Position numbers and translations under genes: made by a program | The notes under the pieces: generated by a model | Seen by the model: the letters and a program-made list of their open reading frames with translations, nothing else | What the model was told of the DNA's origin: nothing | The model's database searches: none | Part shown: piece by piece, positions 46,644 through 55,582 of the stretch | Layout of the letters: each line of letters starts with the position of its first letter | Numbering within the stretch: the stretch's first letter is position 1 | Origin: CBDCGJ01 sp965238305 | GTDB lineage: Bacteria; Pseudomonadota; Alphaproteobacteria; GCA-2731375 | DNA: 64,000 nt | Direction: 5' to 3' | NCBI GenBank assembly: GCA_965238305.1 | Contig: CBDEHK010000001.1 | Coordinates: 1,674,001 to 1,738,000 of the forward strand

Positions 46644-48872
46644 CTAAACGTCCTCAGACAAAAAACAGACGACTAAATTTGCACCAGGTAATTGTTTATC
46701 AGACTTTAGGTCAGCCAAATCTATAGAGTAGTCATTTCTCTCTAGTAGCTGTCGAGCGATATACAATCCAAGCCCTCTTCCGTCTTCGCCTTTACCCGAA
46801 TAGAAAGGTTCAAAAACATACGGGGCATCATCAACGGAAATACCTGGTCCATTATCCGAAAAAATCATGTTACCAGTGCCGCCATTGAGAGTAACCAAAA
46901 TTTTCTTGTCATTACCGTCAATTGTATCAAGCCAATAAAGAGAATTGTCAAATAAGTTTATAAACAATTGAAGTAAAACAGCATCAGTAGTTTTTGCTAA
47001 TAATGGCGATCCTATTTCTTTGATCTCAAACTGAACATTTTGCCTTTTGAACGCGCGTTTATAGATATTTAAAACGCTCTCCAAGATAGGTCGAATTTTT
47101 ATATTTCTGCGGCGTTGTTTTGATGATGTAAATAGCCGTTGAATGTCCTGCAATTTGTCTTGCACAAAAGAAAGTGAGCCCCTCAAAGCTCCCAATTCTT
47201 TGGAAATCAATTTAGGGTCTACGTCATCATGCATAGTGTCGGAAATTAGACCATCGGCTATGTCAATTGCCCGGTGCATGATAGCCAAAATATCGTGTGA
47301 TGCGACCTCAACTGAAAGGCCTATTCCGGCAAGGTCTTCCGTCTGTTCCGCTCTTTGCACCAAATAGCTACGTTCAATCGAATATGCTTTTTGTGCGCGT
47401 GAGAGAATTTTTTTGGCTTTAGGATTATTTTTTACAGCTTCGCCAAGGAATTCAAACTCCTGTTGAACCTGTTCGCCACGATAAATGTCATGAGCTTTTT
47501 TTTCTTGGAGGTCTGATTGATATCTCCTGTAGGGTTTTTCTCGGACATACGCCAAGAAGGTTTTAAGCAATCCCACAAAATCATGGGCGGCGTTCCCAAG
47601 TTCAATTAGACCTTCCCGGTTGGTTTTATCTTTTAAGTCTGGATTATCCTTTTGGGATATTTCAATTACACCAACTACTTGATCGTTACTTAAAAATGCG
47701 CCAGCTGACTTTGTCCCTCGATATTGATCGATGTGGAGCCAATCATCGTCGGGCTCACCATAGGGATGGACCCGTATATCATCCCGGTACAAGTATATTC
47801 TATGTGGCCGAACAATCTCTTTATCAGTTTTTGCTAATTGAAATTTCAAAGGAACCCTGGTGCTGAAATCGAATACATAAAAACTAAAGCTAAAATCGCC
47901 ACACTCGGTCTTCCAACCCTTTTTCCTAATACGCTCCTTTCCAAAATGTTCCCTAAATACCGTAAGACCCCTTATTTCAGGATCGTGAACACTTAGAGAA
48001 TAGGGGATATCGTTAAGCTTAAACCGGAATGACCCGTTTGCCTCCGAATAACCGCCGCCTGTTATTCTGAATACCGAGCTGTTTTCTAGTAGGTCATCGA
48101 GACGTGCGGCAAATTCCTCGGCAAAATTTTCGGGCTTCCCATCTTTGTCCACATAACAGTTAAACTCCCCCTTTTTTGCCGTGCGCTTTTTTAAAAAAAC
48201 GGACTGGAGCTTGAATAGATCCCTGCAAAGATCCTCGATCTTTTTTTCTGACCATTTTCCTTTTAAATCAGAAATCTCGATTATAGTCCCGTGCGATTTT
48301 TGTTTTGCCTTTCGTGTGCCAAGCGCGACAACTTTCTTATCAATTCTGTTAGGATTTCCCGATTCCAGTCTTATTACTATCTCATCTAGGAACAACACAT
48401 TCTTTACACTGTCTTTCGTCAAAAACTCATCGTCATAAATCGAAAAGTCATACTTGATATGATGTTCCACATTCTGACGTTGTCTACGCGTAATAATGTC
48501 TATTCTCTTACCCAATTTCAGGATTGCGAATCGACCAATACCTTTTTCTCCCTGTAGAATCCTACCCTTGGGCGTTCTAGCCTGTTCATCTTTTCTGAGT
48601 CTTTTTTCCGGAGTTGCAGGATTTAGCCAATGATCTTCAATTAGCGCTGCGTCCATCCCGCAGCCGTTGTCTTCGATAATAATTTTTGAATGTTCTGTTG
48701 CGTCGTAATTATCTTCGAAACCGATAAATGATACTTTTACCCAATCAGCATCTGCGTCATATGCATTTTTTACAAGTTCGGTAAGCGCAATCCGCTCATT
48801 TTTAATAAGTTGATCACCAAGCATTGTAAGCAGGCGGGCATAAGGCCGAATTTTGAGTGGTTTATCCGACAT
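46644..48872 (-). CDS. Double-GHKL ATPase / histidine-kinase-like sensor
   Basis: This 742-residue cytoplasmic protein has two GHKL ATPase domains. The first (residues 10-200) is of the Hsp90/MutL/MORC type: ALTELVKNAYDADAD near residue 29, DNGCGM at 68-73 and GEKGIGRFA at 108-116. The second, at the C-terminus, is a histidine kinase domain: phospho-box VASHDILAIMHRA with H526, N-box INLFDNSLYWL near 638, SDNGPGI near 672 and GRGLGLYIARQ near 698. No membrane helix or signal peptide is present. It lies nine bases after the DNA methyltransferase gene and directly before the receiver gene. A sensor of an intracellular cue is the likely role. Confidence 0.85.
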   Translation of the reverse strand: MSDKPLKIRPYARLLTMLGDQLIKNERIALTELVKNAYDADADWVKVSFIGFEDNYDATEHSKIIIEDNGCGMDAALIEDHWLNPATPEKRLRKDEQARTPKGRILQGEKGIGRFAILKLGKRIDIITRRQRQNVEHHIKYDFSIYDDEFLTKDSVKNVLFLDEIVIRLESGNPNRIDKKVVALGTRKAKQKSHGTIIEISDLKGKWSEKKIEDLCRDLFKLQSVFLKKRTAKKGEFNCYVDKDGKPENFAEEFAARLDDLLENSSVFRITGGGYSEANGSFRFKLNDIPYSLSVHDPEIRGLTVFREHFGKERIRKKGWKTECGDFSFSFYVFDFSTRVPLKFQLAKTDKEIVRPHRIYLYRDDIRVHPYGEPDDDWLHIDQYRGTKSAGAFLSNDQVVGVIEISQKDNPDLKDKTNREGLIELGNAAHDFVGLLKTFLAYVREKPYRRYQSDLQEKKAHDIYRGEQVQQEFEFLGEAVKNNPKAKKILSRAQKAYSIERSYLVQRAEQTEDLAGIGLSVEVASHDILAIMHRAIDIADGLISDTMHDDVDPKLISKELGALRGSLSFVQDKLQDIQRLFTSSKQRRRNIKIRPILESVLNIYKRAFKRQNVQFEIKEIGSPLLAKTTDAVLLQLFINLFDNSLYWLDTIDGNDKKILVTLNGGTGNMIFSDNGPGISVDDAPYVFEPFYSGKGEDGRGLGLYIARQLLERNDYSIDLADLKSDKQLPGANLVVCFLSEDV

Positions 48873-48881
48873 TTTTATTTT

Positions 48882-50147
48882 CTACTTCGATCCAACCAAA
48901 ATAAATTCTTCGCTGTAAATTTTCTTTCCGGAGTTGTCGCTTGAAAAGCGGCCTTTCTCATTTCTGTACGGCGTCAAAATTTTCCGACCAATTTTTCTTT
49001 TCGTAATCTGAACTTCACTAAATCCTCCAGCAAGCAAGGACTCAGCAAAATGCCTAGCATTATCTATCCGAATGCCCTTGTATTCTGTATTTCCAATGAC
49101 AAACAACGCCATCCCATCATTTGAAAGCATTTTGTGGCATTGACGCGCAGTAATTTGCATATCGAGGAAGTATCTAGCCACGGACTTCGCCTTCAACTTG
49201 TCTCGATCAAGCAAACTGAAAACGATGCCGGCTCCGGAACGATTAAGTCGTTTAACTTCTCTATCAAAATTGTAATCATGATGTGAGCTTCCGATTGATC
49301 CTTTCCTCAAACTACGGTAGTCAGCGGCGAAATCGAGCCATAAAGATGACAATTGATGCAAATCCGCATACTCGTACGAAGTAACATAAGGCGGGCTCGT
49401 AATAATCATATCCACTTGAAGGCCACCCATTTGCGACGACAGAAAATCACCGGTTTTTATCTTTACGTCAGTAGCGTTTGTAATTGGGCTTTCCGAATTC
49501 GCAACAATCATAGACCTCACCTGGGCTGAGAATGTACTTGCTACATCAGCGAGATTTTTGCCAGGATCGACCTGCGGCTTAATAGACTTTGTAAGCCAGC
49601 GCGAAGTTGGTTTTAGAATGTTAGAAAATGCACATAAGAAAAATACTAGATATTTACTTCTGGAAGATACGGTCATTCCAATTGCCTGTTTCAGGCGAAA
49701 AAGATCAATATACTGCTCTTCAAAATACCAATACTTTAACCGTTCGTTTGCACATTCGTATAATTTGTTGTCGATTTCGAGATTGGAATATGACTCCATA
49801 ATGTCATTATAATAATTCTCTAATCTTCCTTTCTTGTAGGATGTGCTTTTCGCTTTAGCGATCAATGTTGCCACAGGGTTTATGTCGCACCCCCAAAAAT
49901 CGATATTGCTTCTGCGGGCTTCAAAAGCAACAGTGCCGCATCCACAAAAGACGTCTGCGATTGTTCTTGGACGCAGTCCTTGTGCCTCAGCATATTCCAA
50001 TGCCTTTGTTGTAAGGAATGCTGGGAACTTCGCGGGGTAAGCGTGAATTTTGTGCATTTTCGCTTCTTTTTCATCCCCAAGATTCCAAAATGGATCAATA
50101 GGTATGTTTTCAAAATCCTGCTTCCGGATATCTTCCAGTTTTTGCAT
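48882..50147 (-). CDS. DNA methyltransferase, SPPY-type (beta class, likely m4C)
   Basis: This 421-residue enzyme has SAM-binding motif I ADVFCGCGTVAFEA at residues 64-77 and catalytic motif IV TSPPYVTSYEY with SPPY at 251-254. SPPY is typical of N4-cytosine methyltransferases, though adenine enzymes with it exist. The order motif I then IV and the start KMHKIHAYPAKFPAFL fit a group of methylases found in defence and mobile regions. No restriction endonuclease of recognisable type is next to it; the downstream kinase-like and receiver genes take that place. First gene of the leftward operon. Confidence 0.86.
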   Translation of the reverse strand: MQKLEDIRKQDFENIPIDPFWNLGDEKEAKMHKIHAYPAKFPAFLTTKALEYAEAQGLRPRTIADVFCGCGTVAFEARRSNIDFWGCDINPVATLIAKAKSTSYKKGRLENYYNDIMESYSNLEIDNKLYECANERLKYWYFEEQYIDLFRLKQAIGMTVSSRSKYLVFFLCAFSNILKPTSRWLTKSIKPQVDPGKNLADVASTFSAQVRSMIVANSESPITNATDVKIKTGDFLSSQMGGLQVDMIITSPPYVTSYEYADLHQLSSLWLDFAADYRSLRKGSIGSSHHDYNFDREVKRLNRSGAGIVFSLLDRDKLKAKSVARYFLDMQITARQCHKMLSNDGMALFVIGNTEYKGIRIDNARHFAESLLAGGFSEVQITKRKIGRKILTPYRNEKGRFSSDNSGKKIYSEEFILVGSK

Positions 50148-50702
50148 TATTCACCCACATAGAATCTCTGCCAAGTCGCGACAATAGCATTCCCACAGTC
50201 CAAAATTTGAAAAATTTGACAGACAATATCTAGAATACCGGTGGTTCAAATTCAGGCAATTTTAAGCTGTGTAAAATAATTTAACAACTATGCAAAATAG
50301 AAATGTCGGAAATTTAGGTGAACGCCATAATTTTGCCTTTGTGACGAACAGGCCGTCTCACAAGACGGCACTCCCCAACCCATACTTCCTATTTTTCCTT
50401 GCCACACCGTGCTGGAATAGGAACGCCTCCCCCACACAATTGTTACAAAGGTTACGGAATTGGATCGAAACCGGATAATCCCATGGAGATTGGTAAGTGA
50501 AACGAATTGCGATTTCGCGTTCGATGTTATTCGTCCTTACCAGTCGGCCAGTTGGCGAAGCATATGGTCGTTTGGCAATAATCGGTTCGCATGCGTCCGA
50601 ACGCACCTGCAACCAGGTGATTCCTTGGGTACCCTACAGGTGCCCCACGGGTGCCCGCACGAAAATGTCAACCCTATGTTTCAGCTAACCTGTTGAAATC
50701 AT
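50148..50702. other. Intergenic stretch upstream of the methyltransferase operon
   Basis: No convincing gene is present; frames of 60-84 codons on both strands lack family likeness and overlap each other. A perfect hairpin (GCCGTCT CACA AGACGGC) lies at 50352-50369. The operon promoter must be here. Confidence 0.5.
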
Positions 50703-50750
50703 TGGCGCACCCGACAGGATTCGAACCTGTGACCTCTGCCTTCGGAGGGT
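50703..50750 (-). pseudogene. 3' fragment of tRNA-Arg (CCG), displaced attachment site
   Basis: Read on the minus strand this gives the 3' half of tRNA-Arg(CCG): anticodon loop CTCCGAA, the 3' anticodon stem GGCAG, variable region AGGTCA, T-arm CAGGTTCGAATCCTG, acceptor TCGGGTGCG and encoded CCA. The 5' half is missing: the sequence before the anticodon loop no longer pairs. Such 3' halves mark the far end of elements that integrated into a tRNA gene. The intact tRNA-Arg is not in the window and would be expected at higher coordinates. Confidence 0.8.
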
Positions 50751-51371
50751 TGTTCAATATTGCGAGAACATAACTCGAACATTGACCTAATTTCATGTGC
50801 CGTTCATGTGACATGGACATGTCAGCATCAAATGGGACAGAATAAAATTAGACGATATTACAAGGACTTAGATAAGATGATGCGAAGTGTTGTCGTTTGC
50901 TGGATTCCAGACTGCAAAAAACTCGTAAGTCATTGACATTGCTGGATTATTTTTGGTATCGAGGTGGAATTTGAACTTACGACCTTCAGGTTATGAGGCC
51001 GAAGTTGCTTTCCAATAATTGCCAGTTTTCAAAGACTTCTTGTAATCGTGTCGCAAATGTGTCGCTCCGCCGCGCTTGCGGCCATGTGTACATTGTCCGA
51101 AAATAGTTTCCGGACCTGCCATTTATTTATTAACAAACTGAAACACGGCAGAACAAAACAACCAGAGCAGCTAAAAAGACCGAGGCCGTAAAATCATGGC
51201 TATTCCGTGCGACTTGTACTGACCGGTAGAACCAGACTTGTCGAATTTTCATTTGTGGCAGGACCTATCCCTCGGACGTCCCCGACTGACTTACAATTTT
51301 CACCTATTTAAGGAATCGATGCTGTATCCTGCAATCGACACTCGGGCACATTATTCTGATCAGAGGTAAGC
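50751..51371. other. Attachment-site zone without protein genes
   Basis: This 620-bp stretch contains the fMet-like tRNA remnant described separately and no convincing open frame. It separates the methyltransferase operon from the DUF3800 gene and is best read as a patchwork of old integration borders. Confidence 0.5.
50954..51000 (-). pseudogene. Degenerate 3' fragment of tRNA-fMet
   Basis: The minus strand reads CTCATAACCTGAAGGTCGTA identical to the anticodon region of the intact tRNA-fMet at 32877, followed by a decayed T-arm (AGTTCAAATTCCACC) and ATACCA at the end. The acceptor and T stems no longer pair, and the 5' half is absent. It is an old attachment-site relic, in the opposite orientation to the intact gene, so it is not a simple partner of the integrase element at 33 kb. 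Confidence 0.65.
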
Positions 51372-52526
51372 ATGGCTCTACAAATTTCCTGTGATGAATC
51401 AGGCCACACTGGACCTGATCTTCTTTCTCCAGATCAAAGGTATTTCGCCTACGCATCCGTAAACATCGATGACGACGAAGCTTGGAAAATTATTAGCCGC
51501 GCTAGAACGAACAATCCTGTCCAAATGCCGGAGTTGAAGGCTGCCCGACTAATGAAGACACGAAGTGGTAGGGCTTTGATCCGTGACATATTCAAAGATG
51601 TTGAAGGCAAGTTTGCCATTAATGCTCACGACAAGCTTGTTGCTCTTTGCGGTTGGATTTTTGAGTATATCTACGAACCTGTTTACCAAAAAGATCCCAA
51701 AATTTTCTACGAAAAGAACTTTCATCGATTCGTGGCTATGTTTTGCTGGCTCTGGTTCCAAGAAAGCGGCTCTGAAGCCAACGCTGCAATTCAACAGTTT
51801 CAGCAGTATATGAGAACAAGAGATGTGATAGATGCCCCACTCTTTTTTGATCGCACCTGGCCGCCACTTGACAAAAGAAATCTTCGCCATCCGTTTGAAT
51901 GTGTTCTAAGGTTTGCTGCGGGTTACAAAGATGTCATCTCAGCTGACAATGCCCGGCTGAACTCAAATACGGTTGATCGCGGACGATGGATTTTGGATCT
52001 TTCGGCGTCAGCACTGTGGAGCCATTTAAACTACTGGGGAAAATTTGGCGAACCGCTTCAAGTTCAGTGCGACGTTAGCAAACCCCTTCAGGCAATAGTG
52101 AAAGAATTTGGAGGTGACCATTCTGACCCGGGCATCGTCCGCGCTCGGCAGATGGGGAGAACAGAAAAACTAGGATGGAAACTCGCGCGACCGGTGGATT
52201 TTGTTGATTCCCGAAATCACCCCTCCGTCCAAATAGCCGACATTATCGGAGGTACTGCCGTTCAATTATTCTCTAACGGTCTATCGGAAAATTTCGATGC
52301 AGTTGCTGCGATATTAGATGATGGAATGATGCGAGACTCGATTTTTCCTGACACCGAAGTTGTTGATCTCAGTCAGAGAATTCCAGCGGTCAACTACCTG
52401 ATTCTTTATGATTTAGCTATACGTGCTTATTCGCAAGCTGACCCATTTGAAGGACTTGAAGAAACATACAATTCCGCAGAAGTTAGCTGGGTGCAGGGGG
52501 AATTTAGGCCTCATTTTAATTCATAA
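51372..52526 (+). CDS. DUF3800 domain protein
   Basis: This 384-residue protein has the DUF3800 signature: CDESGHTG at residues 7-14, and the later DNA-processing-like segment HPSVQIADIIGGTAVQLF near residue 282 with another conserved aspartate. DUF3800 has an RNase H-like fold with acidic residues at the predicted active site and is common on mobile elements and in defence contexts. ATG at 51372 has GAGG upstream. It stands alone directly behind two displaced tRNA fragments. Activity is not known. Confidence 0.8.
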   Translation: MALQISCDESGHTGPDLLSPDQRYFAYASVNIDDDEAWKIISRARTNNPVQMPELKAARLMKTRSGRALIRDIFKDVEGKFAINAHDKLVALCGWIFEYIYEPVYQKDPKIFYEKNFHRFVAMFCWLWFQESGSEANAAIQQFQQYMRTRDVIDAPLFFDRTWPPLDKRNLRHPFECVLRFAAGYKDVISADNARLNSNTVDRGRWILDLSASALWSHLNYWGKFGEPLQVQCDVSKPLQAIVKEFGGDHSDPGIVRARQMGRTEKLGWKLARPVDFVDSRNHPSVQIADIIGGTAVQLFSNGLSENFDAVAAILDDGMMRDSIFPDTEVVDLSQRIPAVNYLILYDLAIRAYSQADPFEGLEETYNSAEVSWVQGEFRPHFNS

Positions 52527-52572
52527 TTGCATGTTTGTGGATGCATTTCACAATCGACCGGCCTCCTACTAG

Positions 52573-52740
52573 CGCCTACCGCCACTCAAGACTAAAGTCT
52601 TCAGAGCCTTGCTTTCTAACGGTCTGAGCGGTGAAATCAACGCTGCTGAACGCACCGAATGGGACGCCGGGACGCCTTTGGATTGGGCCAACCAATCACT
52701 CGCCATCACCCAGCACACAAATAGCGGAACGGTACATTGA
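52573..52740 (+). pseudogene. Possible 3' remnant of an S1/P1-type nuclease gene
   Basis: A 55-codon frame without start codon, opened by a TAG at 52570, reads SGEINAAERTEWDAGTPLDW followed by ANQSLAITQHT. This resembles the C-terminal end of S1/P1 nucleases (acidic-W-x-G-x-x-x-x-W-A-x-E-S-pattern). The rest of the gene is absent. It may be the chromosomal end left by an insertion. The likeness is by memory of the family pattern only. Confidence 0.35.
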
Positions 52741-52919
52741 CCGATGATGCCTATAAAGTAGCTCACGCACTCATAAACAAACACCGCGACCGTGCCAGAG
52801 ATATTGCGCAAGAGCGTGCGGAAGAATTCGCTGAACACGGCGATCTAAATGATCATGTCTTTTGGTCGACCGTTGTCGATGCGATCGACGAGCTAGCGCC
52901 GGGTAACACGGTGCACTAA
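52737..52919 (+). CDS. Small conserved-type protein of Alphaproteobacteria
   Basis: This predicted 60-residue protein begins at TTG 52737, which overlaps the TGA of the remnant frame before it. The sequence is helical (AHALINKHRDRARDIAQERA, DVFWSTVVDAIDELA pattern) and resembles the many short alphaproteobacterial proteins of the form hydroxyacyl-helix with a final W-x-x-I-x-x-A-I-x-E-L motif. Function unknown. No ATG start is available. Confidence 0.5.
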   Translation: MTDDAYKVAHALINKHRDRARDIAQERAEEFAEHGDLNDHVFWSTVVDAIDELAPGNTVH

Positions 52920-53086
52920 ACGCCACTAACCTAAGGCACGTTTAGAGCAGGCGTAATATTGCCCTCGCTGTGGTCGCACCCAACGAGGGGCGTTACGTAT
53001 CGCCGCATCAATTTAGTTGATTGACCCGCCTTATCAAACAAGCGATTATTACTAAAAATTTAATACTCGTTTGTTTGGTCATTTTG

Positions 53087-54520
53087 ATGAATTTGTCAGA
53101 TTTAGTCCGTGTATCCGCTGTTGTCACAATTCTGTTCTGGCCATTTGTGGCGCAGGCGAACGATCAGCGCAGCAAGCTGGCGGGAGAGCGGCCGGCCATC
53201 CAAGTGTCGCCGGACCAGACAGCAATCAGCGACGGCAAATTGCCGATTGATCGGGTTATCAAGGCCGGGCGGCTGTTGTTTGAAACCCGTTTCAACATTG
53301 TTGATGGCGCCGGTCGGCCGGAAAGTACTGGCGATGGCAAGCCGACCATCCGCCTGGATCCGGGGCCGCGCCTGTTTCAGCGCATCGCCGGGCCGGATGC
53401 CAATTCCTGCGCTGGTTGCCACAATCAACCCCTGATCGGTGGCAGCGGCGATATTGTTGCCAATGTTTTTGTCGGAGCTCATGCTAGCGATCCGCCGACA
53501 GATCAAGCCTCCTCGCCGATTACCAATTCACGCAATACCATCTCGATGTTCGGCGCCGGGGTAATCGAGACCTTGGCAGCGGAAATGAGCGACGATCTGG
53601 CGGCGTTACGCGCCAGCGGTCTGGCGATGGCGAAGCAGACCGGTAAAACCGTGCGGATCGCGCTTGTCGCCAAAGACGTGTCGTTTGGCCATCTCACCCT
53701 TCATCCAGACGGCAAGCTGGACGTTAGCGAACTTGAGGGCATCGACGACGATCTGGTGATCCGCCCTTTTGGTGTGAAGGGTGTCGCCGTTTCGATCCGC
53801 GAATTCACCAATGCGGCGCTTAATCAACATCACGGTATCCAGAGCATCGAACGTTTTGGCTGGGCCCGCACCGGCATGCGCGATTTTGATGGCGATGGGG
53901 TGCTGAACGAATTCAGTATCGGGCAACTAACGGCGCTCAGTCTCTTCCAAGCCGCCTTGCCGCCGCCGCGCCGCCATCTCTATGACAATGCCGCAGACGA
54001 GGACGCCGCGGAAAGGGGCGAACAGGTTTTTAGCGAGATCGGCTGCGCTTCCTGCCACCGGCCGAAAATGCCATTACGCAGCGCGGTCTTTCAGGAGCCC
54101 AATCGTTACAACCGTCCGGGCACGGCGGTACCGGATGATATAGGCGGTTCGGTCGCCCTATCGTTACCGGTTCAAGCCGATAGCGGGCTTTTCCGGGATG
54201 ACGCGGGGCAGCTCTATGTCCGCGCTTTCACCGATCTGAAACGCCATGTCATCTGCGACGATCAGGAGCGTTATTTCTGCGATGAACAGGTGGTGCAGGA
54301 TTTTGTTCCGGCCGATCAGTTCCTCTCTTCAAAGCTTTGGGATGCCGGTTCTTCCGCCCCCTATGGCCATCGCGGTGACCTGACGACGCTCTCGGAAGCG
54401 ATCCTTCATCATGCTGGCGAAGCGCGGCCCGCACGGGATGGTTTTCTGGCCCTTGACAGCGGCAATAAACGCGCCCTGATCCTGTACCTGCAGGCTTGGC
54501 GCGTTGATACGGAAGGATAG
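53087..54520 (+). CDS. Periplasmic di-haem oxidoreductase (COG3488 type)
   Basis: This protein of about 477 residues has a signal peptide (LVRVSAVVTILFWPFVAQA) and two c-type haem sites: CAGCH near residue 108 and CASCH near residue 325. The region around the first (GPRLFQRIAGPDANSCAGCH) and the C-terminal PYGHRGDLTTLSEAILHHAG fit the di-haem oxidoreductase group, periplasmic electron-transfer proteins. ATG at 53087 is chosen; the frame opens at 53021. A secreted partner gene follows six bases later. Electron donor and acceptor are not known. Confidence 0.83.
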   Translation: MNLSDLVRVSAVVTILFWPFVAQANDQRSKLAGERPAIQVSPDQTAISDGKLPIDRVIKAGRLLFETRFNIVDGAGRPESTGDGKPTIRLDPGPRLFQRIAGPDANSCAGCHNQPLIGGSGDIVANVFVGAHASDPPTDQASSPITNSRNTISMFGAGVIETLAAEMSDDLAALRASGLAMAKQTGKTVRIALVAKDVSFGHLTLHPDGKLDVSELEGIDDDLVIRPFGVKGVAVSIREFTNAALNQHHGIQSIERFGWARTGMRDFDGDGVLNEFSIGQLTALSLFQAALPPPRRHLYDNAADEDAAERGEQVFSEIGCASCHRPKMPLRSAVFQEPNRYNRPGTAVPDDIGGSVALSLPVQADSGLFRDDAGQLYVRAFTDLKRHVICDDQERYFCDEQVVQDFVPADQFLSSKLWDAGSSAPYGHRGDLTTLSEAILHHAGEARPARDGFLALDSGNKRALILYLQAWRVDTEG

Positions 54521-54526
54521 CAGGCG

Positions 54527-55306
54527 ATGATAATGCAAAGATCATTCTTCAGGCTCATGGTTGTCGTTTTGGCGCTGGTATCTTGGGCGTCCCAGGCAGT
54601 GGCGCAGGAGTCCAATTGCCGCCGAGTTTACAAAGACCTCCAGGCTACCATCGCATTTCATGAAGCCAGCCTACAGGCCAGCCAGACCTTACATGCCGGC
54701 GTATTGCTGAAACGATTGGAAGCCGGACGGCTGCTCTCGCAAGCGGTGTTGGCGGATATGCGCCAGGAGCCAACGCTTGAGTTGCTGAACCAATCGCTAA
54801 CGGCCTTGCAGGAGGTGAAACAGCAATTAGGTCAGCTGACGCAAGACTTGGCGATGCTGAAACAGATTGATGCGGCGAATGAAAGTATCCCGGAATACGA
54901 TCTGGCGCTGACCCGCCTGCTCAATAGTCATCCGCCGGTTCAGCGGGTTAGCTTGATCAACCAGCGCTTCGCCAATATCAGCCGCAACAATGTCGTCGAA
55001 ACCCATTATGGCCCGCTAGGGCGAAGTTATGATGAACTGCTAACCAATCTCGACCACGACCTGAAGCTGTTGATCGACATCCACGACAAAGCCCTGGCCG
55101 ACTTCCAGGCGATTATGGGCAAAGTGGAGAAGGGAGGCATCGCGGCGCTGCTATTCTTTGGTCGCTCGCCTTTCCCGGACCGCCTGATGTTCGCCGGTGC
55201 CCAGGTCATGACCTATGCCCAACACTTCAATGCCGCCTGCGCCACCACCATGGCTGCCGCGCTCTACGTCTATCCGAAAGGGTTGGAGTGGTTGGTGAAG
55301 CCGTGA
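54527..55306 (+). CDS. Secreted protein paired with di-haem oxidoreductase
   Basis: This 259-residue protein has an N-terminal signal peptide (MQRSFFRLMVVVLALVSWASQAVAQ) and a largely helical mature part with coiled-coil-like stretches (residues 85-120, GQLTQDLAMLKQIDA). I recognise no family. It begins six bases after the di-haem oxidoreductase stop, so the two are co-transcribed and probably work together in the periplasm. Confidence 0.7.
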   Translation: MIMQRSFFRLMVVVLALVSWASQAVAQESNCRRVYKDLQATIAFHEASLQASQTLHAGVLLKRLEAGRLLSQAVLADMRQEPTLELLNQSLTALQEVKQQLGQLTQDLAMLKQIDAANESIPEYDLALTRLLNSHPPVQRVSLINQRFANISRNNVVETHYGPLGRSYDELLTNLDHDLKLLIDIHDKALADFQAIMGKVEKGGIAALLFFGRSPFPDRLMFAGAQVMTYAQHFNAACATTMAAALYVYPKGLEWLVKP

Positions 55307-55582
55307 TGGGACAGAAAATGGGAGTTTCTAGGTCAATAGGTATAAATTACCGGCAATCAGTACGACAATGAACCGGAACGCTTAACGGTCGCTCGCGAAT
55401 ACTTCGTTGCCTGTGAATTCCTTCGAATTAAGTATTGTGTCCCCGGAATTCCAAACTCCACCGTAAAGATCGGACGCTACCCACTTAACGGCTGTTCAAT
55501 GTCACAATGAGATAGACAACTGGCAATTCAGGACCCGATCCCTCGCTTTTCTTTGCCCATAGTATCAGGCTGTCGCCGCAAT

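Noticed and set aside
45453..48872. Assignment of the kinase/receiver pair to the Detocs defence system
   Set aside because: The kinase-like protein has an extra Hsp90/MORC-type domain, the receiver partner has no phosphatase-like output I can see, and a DNA methyltransferase is part of the operon.
50290..50696. Overlapping small frames upstream of the methyltransferase
   Set aside because: They are mutually overlapping on both strands and have no protein-like pattern.
50703..50750. Functional tRNA-Arg gene
   Set aside because: The 5' half, D-arm and acceptor 5' strand are missing, so it cannot fold as tRNA.
50954..51000. Right attachment site of the element integrated at tRNA-fMet 32877
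   Set aside because: The relic is on the opposite strand and decayed; a direct partner would be an identical 3' repeat on the plus strand.
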